Below, in pieces: positions 57,878-64,000 of a DNA stretch of 64,000 nucleotides. Position numbers and translations under genes: made by a program. Origin of the DNA: Streptomyces griseosporeus (GTDB taxonomy: Bacteria; Actinomycetota; Actinomycetes; Streptomycetales; Streptomycetaceae); assembly GCF_014656055.1 (NCBI RefSeq), contig NZ_BNBR01000003.1, forward strand, positions 248,001 through 312,000, given 5' to 3'. Under the pieces are notes generated by a model. That model was not told where the DNA came from, did not search any database, and saw only the letters and a program-made list of their open reading frames with translations. Position 1 is the first letter of the stretch. Every line of letters begins with the position of its first letter.

Positions 57878-58381
57878 CTAGCGGTCCACCACCCGCATCT
57901 CGAACCACGTCGTCTTGCCCCGCGGCAGCAGGTCCACGCCCCAGCGGTCGGCGAGTTTGTCGACGAGGAAGAGGCCGCGGCCGCTGATGTCGAGGTCCCG
58001 GACCGGCAGCAGACAGGGCAGGCCCCGGGAGGGGTCGCGGACCTCGACGCGGATCCAGCCGCGGCGGCGGCGCATACGGAGGCCGAAGACGCGGGCGCCG
58101 GTGTGCCGTACCGCGTTGCCGACGAGTTCGGAGACCAACAAGACCGCGTCCTCGGTCAGTTTGGGGCTCAGCCCCCAGTGCCGCAGGACCACGACCTGGA
58201 CGAGACGGCGGGCGGTGGCGGCGGACTCGGGGCGGGACGGCAGCGGGACCTCCGCCTCCGTCGGGTTGCCGAACAACTCCAGCGCCTTCAGCGCCCGTTC
58301 GTCCTCGACCGCGGGCGACCAGCGCGCCGCCGCGGCACGGCCGTGTCCCCGCGGCTGTTCGATGCCCTCCAGCCCCGCCAT
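57878..58381 (-). CDS. Anti-sigma-factor-type ATP-binding protein (HATPase_c_2)
   Basis: 167 residues from ATG 58381 (MAGLEGIEQPRGHGRAAAAR); an ATG at 58462 would add 27 residues. The GHKL ATPase fold has the N box DAVLLVSELVGNAVRHTGAR, G1 box IRVEVRDPSRGLPCLLPV and the end GRGLFLVDKLADRWGVD. It is the RsbW/SpoIIAB-like single-domain type of which Streptomyces has dozens. It should bind ATP and act as an anti-sigma or signalling kinase; no partner sigma or antagonist gene is adjacent. The 283-bp gap upstream shows no other gene. Confidence 0.88.
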   Translation of the reverse strand: MAGLEGIEQPRGHGRAAAARWSPAVEDERALKALELFGNPTEAEVPLPSRPESAATARRLVQVVVLRHWGLSPKLTEDAVLLVSELVGNAVRHTGARVFGLRMRRRRGWIRVEVRDPSRGLPCLLPVRDLDISGRGLFLVDKLADRWGVDLLPRGKTTWFEMRVVDR

Positions 58382-58645
58382 GCCCCCATCATGGCCGTCG
58401 GGCGCGGGCGGCGGAGGCGTTCTGGAGGAATACGCCCCCTGGACGCGCCGGTAACGCTCCATTCCACCGGCATATGACAACGGCACTTCGTTCTCCGCCG
58501 CGGCGCTTGTGACCTGCGGTGACGGCTCGGCCGGAGGCAATCGACGGGCTCCCTCGTCGAGACAGGCTCAAGGTCGTCCCAAGGTTCCCACAAACCGCCC
58601 CTTCGAGGGACCCGCATCAGACATCGCGTCAATGACGAGCGCTCC

Positions 58646-58661
58646 GGCCGTACTTGCGGCC
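58646..58661 (-). terminator. Small hairpin after the enoyl-CoA hydratase gene
   Basis: GGCCG-TACTTG-CGGCC, 5-bp perfect stem, ends 3 nt downstream of the stop codon at 58665. It is short, so only a possible terminator. Confidence 0.35.
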
Positions 58662-58664
58662 CCG

Positions 58665-59432
<768 letters not shown>

Positions 59433-59511
59433 GGCAGCCAGGTTAACGGCCACTAACGGGACCGGGTCCGGTGCGGTCCGTCACACCGCGCGGGGCCGGC
59501 GGGCGGGGCCG

Positions 59512-59820
59512 TCAGGCGAGCAGCCTGCGCTTCTGCTCCTGGAACTCGGCGTCGGTGAGCACGCCCTGGGCCTTCAGCTCGCCGAGCTGCTTGAGCTGCT
59601 CGATCTTGGCGGTCATCTCGTCCGGCGTGGACGTGGTCGTCTCCGCCGCCGGCGGCTCCTGGTAGGACGGCTGCTGGTACTGCGGGGGCTGCTCGTAGGA
59701 CTGCTGGGCGGCCTGGGCGGCCCAGCGGCCCTGCTGGCGGCGTGACACCCGGTTGGAGACCGCGGTCGCCGTGCCCGAGATCACGGCGGTGCGGGCGATT
59801 CCGCGGAGCAGGCCTGGCAT
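59512..59820 (-). CDS. SHOCT-domain protein
   Basis: 102 residues from ATG 59820, with GGGAGGCGATC upstream. The N-terminus is MPGLLRGIARTAVISGTATA, followed by a Gln/Pro/Tyr-rich linker (QQSYEQPPQYQQPSYQEPPA) and a C-terminal SHOCT motif: TAKIEQLKQLGELKAQGVLT then DAEFQEQKRRLLA. SHOCT segments mediate oligomerisation or membrane contact; the specific role is unknown. In Streptomyces such proteins are commonly found near DUF6325 proteins, one of which is encoded 1 kb away. Confidence 0.9.
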   Translation of the reverse strand: MPGLLRGIARTAVISGTATAVSNRVSRRQQGRWAAQAAQQSYEQPPQYQQPSYQEPPAAETTTSTPDEMTAKIEQLKQLGELKAQGVLTDAEFQEQKRRLLA

Positions 59821-60025
59821 GGTGATCGCCTCCCACCGGCAACCGAACGAAGAACAGCACCTCCAGTAGAGCACCGCCGGGTCCCGGCGGCACCTCGCCC
59901 GCCGGCCGCCCGCGCGCGGGGGCGCCGCGGGCGAGCGTTTGTGCGGCCCCGACGCGGCGCCGAGGATGGGTGCATGGGCAGGAACGGCCCGCCGGCCGGG
60001 GCCTCGACGCGGCGCGGGGGCCCCG

Positions 60026-60688
60026 ATGGTGCTTGACCTGGTGCTCATCGGGCTGGCGATCGCGGTGTTCCCGCTGTCGGTAACCGCGTTCGTCCTGGTG
60101 CTGTCGACCGAGGGCGGCATCTGGAAGGGCCTGGTGTTCATCCTCTCCTGGCTGGCCTGTTTCGTGGCCGTCCTCGCCGCCGTCCTGCTCACGACGGGCG
60201 GCAAGCCGCCGGCGCCCGATTCACCGCCGTCCACCGCCTCCTCCGCCGTCAAGCTGGCCATCGGCGTCGGACTGGTCGGGTACGGCTGGTACCGGCACGT
60301 GCGACGCGGGCGGACGGGCGGGAACGGGCCGTCCGCGTCCCCGGGCGGGCTGACGGCGCGGCTCGACCGGATCTCCCTGTGGACCGCGGCGGGCCTCGCG
60401 CCGCTGCTCCAGCCCTGGGGACTGGTCGCGGCCGGAGCGGCGACCGTGGTGGACGCCGATCTGTCGGAGACCTCCTCCACGCTGGCGCTGTTCGCGTACT
60501 GCGTCCTCGCCACGAGCAGTCTGCTGGCCATGGAGGTCTACGCCACCTTCGCCCCCGCGAGCGCCCGGGCGCGCCTGGGGAGACTGCGCGTCTGGCTCCA
60601 GACGCACCAGGACCAGGCGATCGTGGCCGTGGCCCTGGCGGCCGGGTTGTTCCTGGTCGGCAGGAGCATCCACCAGCTGGTGTCCTGA
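60026..60688 (+). CDS. GAP-family (Sap/sulfolipid-addressing-like) membrane protein
   Basis: 220 residues from ATG 60026 (MVLDLVLIGLAIAVFPLSVT). Six TMs in two halves: residues 2-25, 34-60 and 72-92, then the loop RHVRRGRTGGNGPSASPGGL and three more TMs. The opening segment with FPLSVTAFVLVLSTEGG matches GAP proteins, which in mycobacteria help place surface glycolipids. Streptomyces members are uncharacterised. It lies between the SHOCT gene and the DUF6325 gene. Confidence 0.85.
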   Translation: MVLDLVLIGLAIAVFPLSVTAFVLVLSTEGGIWKGLVFILSWLACFVAVLAAVLLTTGGKPPAPDSPPSTASSAVKLAIGVGLVGYGWYRHVRRGRTGGNGPSASPGGLTARLDRISLWTAAGLAPLLQPWGLVAAGAATVVDADLSETSSTLALFAYCVLATSSLLAMEVYATFAPASARARLGRLRVWLQTHQDQAIVAVALAAGLFLVGRSIHQLVS

Positions 60689-60787
60689 GCCGGCCCGGGG
60701 CTAGGCGAGGCGGGCAGGAGGTGCACGGGTCCGCCGCCGGTGATGCAATGGCACTCAGGGGGCGACGAGCGCCAGAGGTGACCGAGT

Positions 60788-61231
60788 ATGAGCGAGCCAC
60801 TCGACGAGACGGGACCCATCGACTACCTGGTCGTGGAGTTCCCCGGCAACCGCATGACGGGCGAGGGCCTGCCGCTGCTGGTGGACCTGGTGGACCGGGG
60901 CATCATCCGGATCCTGGACCTGAGGTTCATCAGGAAGGACGAGGACGGCTCGGTGACCGCCCTGGAGATCGCCGACCTCACCGGTGACGGGCTGCTCGAC
61001 CTCGCCGTCTTCGAGGGGGTCAACTCCGGGCTTCTCGGCCAGGACGACCTGGAGGAGGCCGCCGCGGCGGTGGAGCCGGGCAACTCGGCGGGCCTGCTGA
61101 TCTACGAGAACACGTGGGCGGCCCCCTTCGCGGCCGCCCTGCGGCGCGGCGGCGCCCAGCTGGTCGCCTCCGGCCGGCTGAACGTGCAGGCCGTGCTGGC
61201 CTCCCTGGACGCGATCGAGGCCGGCTCCTGA
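60788..61231 (+). CDS. DUF6325 family protein
   Basis: 147 residues. Start MSEPLDETGPIDYLVVEFPG. A ferredoxin-like repeat is suggested by the two related halves: GEGLPLLVDLVDRGIIRILD with LRFIRKDEDGSVTALEIADL, and SAGLLIYENTWAAPFAAALR with RGGAQLVASGRLNVQAVLAS. The DUF6325 name is from memory of the family. It is soluble. It is often found with SHOCT proteins, and one is encoded upstream here. The function is unknown. Confidence 0.85.
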   Translation: MSEPLDETGPIDYLVVEFPGNRMTGEGLPLLVDLVDRGIIRILDLRFIRKDEDGSVTALEIADLTGDGLLDLAVFEGVNSGLLGQDDLEEAAAAVEPGNSAGLLIYENTWAAPFAAALRRGGAQLVASGRLNVQAVLASLDAIEAGS

Positions 61232-61300
61232 GGTGACGGCCGCGGACCTGCCGTACCGGCGCGGCCGGGCGCGTGTGCGCCGGCCGCGCCGGTCGCCGGG

Positions 61301-62542
61301 TCAGGCCTTCCACTTCTCCCAGGACATGTTCCAGCCGTTGAGCCCGTTGGACGGGTCGACGACCGGGTCGGTGGAGTTCTTCACGACCACGACGTCACCG
61401 ATCATCGAGTGGTCGAAGAACCAGGCGGCCGGCACCCCGCCGTCGTAGCCGCCGCGCACGTCGCGCAGGCCGATGCAGCCGTGGCTGGCGTTGTAGTTGC
61501 CGAAGGCGTCGCCGCCCCAGTAGTTGCCGTGCACGAAGGTGCCGGAGTCGGTCAGGCGCATGGCGTGCGGGACGTCCTTGATGTCGTACTCGCCGTCGTA
61601 GCCGACCGTGTCGCCGTTCATCCGGGTGACGGTGAACTTCTGGCTGATGACCATCTCGCCGTTCCAGGTGGCGTACCCGGGCTTGCCGGTGGTGACCGGG
61701 ATGGTCTTCACGACCTTGCCGTCCTGCGTGACCTGCATCTTGTGGGTCTTGGCGTCGACGACGGAGACCTGGTTGCGGCCGATGGTGAAGGAGACCGTCT
61801 TCGCCTGCTTGCCGTAGACGCCGGGGCGGCCCTCGACGCCGTCCAGGTTGAGCCGGACGGTGACCTTGGTGCCCTCCTGCCAGTACTTCTCGGGGCGGAA
61901 GTCGAGGCGGTCGTTGCCGAACCAGTGGCCCTCGACGTCGACGGCCGGCTCGGTGGTGACCTTGATGGCCTTCTCGACGTCCTCCGGGTGGGTGATGCCC
62001 CGGGTGAAGCGGACGGAGAACGGCATCCCGACGCCGACGGTGGAGCCGTCCTCGGGGGTGAAGGTGCCGACGAAGGTGTTCTGCGGGGTGAGGGTGGTGA
62101 AGCTCGCATCCTCGGCCGCCGTACGGCCCTCGGCGTCCTTGGCGACCGCGTGCACCTGGTACTTCGTGGACGCGGCGAGGTGGGTCGCGGGCGTCCAGCC
62201 GCTGCCGTCGGCGGATATCGCCCCGTCGATCCTCGTGCCCTTGTCGTCCTTGACGACGACCTCCGTCAGCTTGCCCTTGGCCGCGGTGACCTTGAGGGCC
62301 CCGCTGGTGTCGACCGAGGCGGCGCCGTTCTTCGGCGCGATCGTGACGACGGCGTCGGACTGACCGCTCTGCGCGGCGGTGGAGCCCTTCCCCGGGCTCT
62401 TGCCGTCCCCGGACCCGGAGTCCGAGTCGCCCCCGCCGCAGGCCGTCGCGGCCAGCAGCAGCGCGCCGACGGCGACCGCCGTCAGCCTGCGCCGCCGTCC
62501 GCGCGCGTCAACCGACGCCCCCCGTATCGGACGCACGTTCAA
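61301..62542 (-). CDS. L,D-transpeptidase lipoprotein with Ig-like domains (first of tandem pair)
   Basis: 413 residues. Lipobox LAATAC (Cys35), then a Gly/Ser/Asp linker. Two Ig-like domains cover about residues 55-260 (KNGAASVDTSGALKVTAAKG, FTPEDGSTVGVGMPFSVRFT). The YkuD catalytic domain follows, with HAMRLTDSGTFVHGNYW and the catalytic NASHGCIGLRDVRG. It makes 3-3 crosslinks in peptidoglycan outside the cell and resembles mycobacterial LdtMt2. It is a paralogue of the next gene and almost the same length. Confidence 0.95.
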   Translation of the reverse strand: MNVRPIRGASVDARGRRRRLTAVAVGALLLAATACGGGDSDSGSGDGKSPGKGSTAAQSGQSDAVVTIAPKNGAASVDTSGALKVTAAKGKLTEVVVKDDKGTRIDGAISADGSGWTPATHLAASTKYQVHAVAKDAEGRTAAEDASFTTLTPQNTFVGTFTPEDGSTVGVGMPFSVRFTRGITHPEDVEKAIKVTTEPAVDVEGHWFGNDRLDFRPEKYWQEGTKVTVRLNLDGVEGRPGVYGKQAKTVSFTIGRNQVSVVDAKTHKMQVTQDGKVVKTIPVTTGKPGYATWNGEMVISQKFTVTRMNGDTVGYDGEYDIKDVPHAMRLTDSGTFVHGNYWGGDAFGNYNASHGCIGLRDVRGGYDGGVPAAWFFDHSMIGDVVVVKNSTDPVVDPSNGLNGWNMSWEKWKA

Positions 62543-62700
62543 GTTGTGTCTCCCCTCCCCCGGGCCCGGTCCGGGCCCGCACCGCAGCGTCGCCGCGGCT
62601 CGCGCGGACGCTGTGGGCGCATATTAACTGCATGGTCAGGGGGGTCGGCGGGGCAAGATTGTCACCGTTCGGTCCCAACCGCGCGCCCGCCGGTTCGGGT

Positions 62701-63942
62701 TCATTTGACCGCGCTGCCCGCCTTCCACTCCTTCCACCCCATGTTCCAGCCGCCGAGGCCGTTGTCGGGAGCGACCGTCTTGTCCTTGCTGTGCACGACC
62801 TCGACGACGTCCCCGACGAGGCTGCGGTCGAAGAACCAGCCCGCGGGCGTGTCCGAGCCGCCGCCCTTCACGTCCCGCAGTCCGACGCAGCCGTGGCTGA
62901 CGTTCACCCGGCCGAAGGCGTCCGGCGCCCAGTAGTTGCCGTGCAGGAAGGTGCCGGAGTCGGTCAGGCGCATGGCGTGCGGCACGTCGGGGATGTCGTA
63001 CTCGCTCTTGCCGTTGCTCTTGCGGAAGCCGACCGTCGCCCCGTTCATCCGGGTGACGTCCAGCATCTCCATCACCACCATCTTGCCGTTGTAGGTGGTG
63101 GTCTTCGGGGCGCCCGCCGTGATCGGCACGGTGGCCAGCAGTTCCCCGTCACGCCGCACCTGCATGGTGTGCTCGGCGGCGTCGACCAGGGAGACCTGGC
63201 TGCGCCCGACGGTGAAGGAGAACGTCTTGTACTGGAGCCCGTAGACGCCGGGCGCGCCCTCCACGTCCCGCAGCCTCAGCGCGACGGTGACGCGGGTGCC
63301 GGGCTTCCAGTAGTGCTCGGGCCGGAAGTCCAGGCGCCCGCTGCCGAACCAGTGCGGGCGGACCTCGACGGCGGGTTCGGCGCTCACCTCGATGGCGCGC
63401 TCGACGGCGGCCCGGCGGGTGATCTCCCGGTTGAACTCGACGGAGACGATCATCCCGGTGCCGACGACGGCACGGTTCTCGGGGGTGACGTAGCCGACGA
63501 ACCGCTCCTCGGGGACATGGGTGGTGAAGGTGGTGTGGCGGGCGGAGCGGCGGCCCTCGCCGTCGACGGCGACCGCGTCGACGGTGTACTCGGCGGCGAG
63601 CGCGAGCCGGTCCTCGGCGGGCTGCCAGGTCAGGCCGTCGGCGGAGATCCGGCCGGGCACCGGGGACTCCTGGGCGTCCTGCGACTTCACCACCTTCACC
63701 GACTCCAGGCGCCCGTCCGGGACGTGAACCCGCAGCGGCCGGTCGGGGCGCACCTCCTTGCTGCCGTCGTCGGGGGTCACCCGGATGACGTCCTCGGGGG
63801 CGGGTGCCTTGCCGAACACGCTGTCGATCGGTGTCGTGCCGTCGGCGGTGCAGCCGGCCACTCCGGCCAGCAGTCCCGCCCATGTCAGTACGGCGGCCAG
63901 GGCGGCCCCCGCGCGCCGTGCGCGTCCGTGTACGTGCCTCAC
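62701..63942 (-). CDS. L,D-transpeptidase lipoprotein with Ig-like domains (second of tandem pair)
   Basis: 413 residues from GTG 63942. Lipobox GVAGC (Cys31). It has the same plan as its neighbour: Ig-like domains (RVTPDDGSKEVRPDRPLRVH, YVTPENRAVVGTGMIVSVEF) and the YkuD domain with HAMRLTDSGTFLHGNYWAPD and the catalytic NVSHGCVGLRDVKG. The DxxVEYxTR-like position reads GSGRLDFRPEHYWKPGTRVT. Both active sites are intact. The 158-bp gap between the two genes suggests separate promoters. It should act in cell-wall crosslinking. Confidence 0.95.
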   Translation of the reverse strand: MRHVHGRARRAGAALAAVLTWAGLLAGVAGCTADGTTPIDSVFGKAPAPEDVIRVTPDDGSKEVRPDRPLRVHVPDGRLESVKVVKSQDAQESPVPGRISADGLTWQPAEDRLALAAEYTVDAVAVDGEGRRSARHTTFTTHVPEERFVGYVTPENRAVVGTGMIVSVEFNREITRRAAVERAIEVSAEPAVEVRPHWFGSGRLDFRPEHYWKPGTRVTVALRLRDVEGAPGVYGLQYKTFSFTVGRSQVSLVDAAEHTMQVRRDGELLATVPITAGAPKTTTYNGKMVVMEMLDVTRMNGATVGFRKSNGKSEYDIPDVPHAMRLTDSGTFLHGNYWAPDAFGRVNVSHGCVGLRDVKGGGSDTPAGWFFDRSLVGDVVEVVHSKDKTVAPDNGLGGWNMGWKEWKAGSAVK

Positions 63943-64000
63943 GGCCTGCCCAACGACGGGCCCGCCCTGGGGAAACGTGAGTGCGAGCGCCCGTCTGGGC

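Overview
The window is chromosomal DNA of a Streptomyces or very close relative. Support for this: very high G+C with strong third-position GC bias, frequent GTG starts and GTGA/ATGA stop-start overlaps, an LAL-type LuxR regulator, a GGDEF-EAL protein next to ligA as in the rmdB locus, paired SHOCT/DUF6325 proteins, a small EF-hand protein and tandem Ig-like L,D-transpeptidase lipoproteins. No IS element, phage, CRISPR array, tRNA or rRNA was seen. This is core chromosome with housekeeping blocks.

Layout. 1-9.2 kb: the end of an aldo/keto reductase, a secreted PQQ-type sugar dehydrogenase lipoprotein, a DUF6191 protein, a large LAL regulator preceded by a coupled 61-aa protein, membrane proteins, a GNAT and an MMPL exporter. 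9.2-21.6 kb: a methyltransferase; the gatC-gatA-(79-aa protein)-gatB transamidation operon with a 176-nt palindromic element upstream of gatC; a cupin; an rmdB-like c-di-GMP protein; ligA; a MetE-like protein; an SDR; a LOG-family protein. 21.7-26.8 kb: DUF427, a hydrolase, mnmA, a Tat-type amidase, a TPP riboswitch with no sense gene downstream, a cysteine desulfurase and two small membrane proteins. 26.8-31.9 kb: TetR, a WYL regulator divergent from its probable target, a thioesterase, a membrane esterase and a TRIC channel. 31.9-38.3 kb: a complete peptide ABC importer (permease, binding protein, permease, two ATPases). 38.6-45.9 kb: two SseB-like proteins and a P-loop kinase, divergent from a tandem glycine riboswitch that drives gcvT-gcvH-glyA-sdaA. 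45.9-52 kb: a GH25 lysozyme, acyltransferase, MOSC protein, F420-type oxidoreductase, quinone oxidoreductase/AraC pair and a FadR-type GntR. 52-54.7 kb: a leuA paralogue with a leucine leader peptide and attenuator, translationally coupled to an ABC ATPase. 54.7-64 kb: an EF-hand protein, GNAT, beta-propeller lipoprotein plus NodB-like protein, anti-sigma-type ATPase, enoyl-CoA hydratase, SHOCT, GAP and DUF6325 proteins, and two L,D-transpeptidases.

How it fits together. The glycine riboswitch operon encodes a route from glycine through serine to pyruvate and ammonia, except for the P and L proteins of glycine cleavage. The cysteine desulfurase could feed MnmA and thiamine biosynthesis, which makes a TPP riboswitch pointing antisense into its 3' end notable. 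The most interesting items are that orphan riboswitch, the leuA attenuator beside duplicated GntR-type sites, and the long palindrome upstream of gatC.
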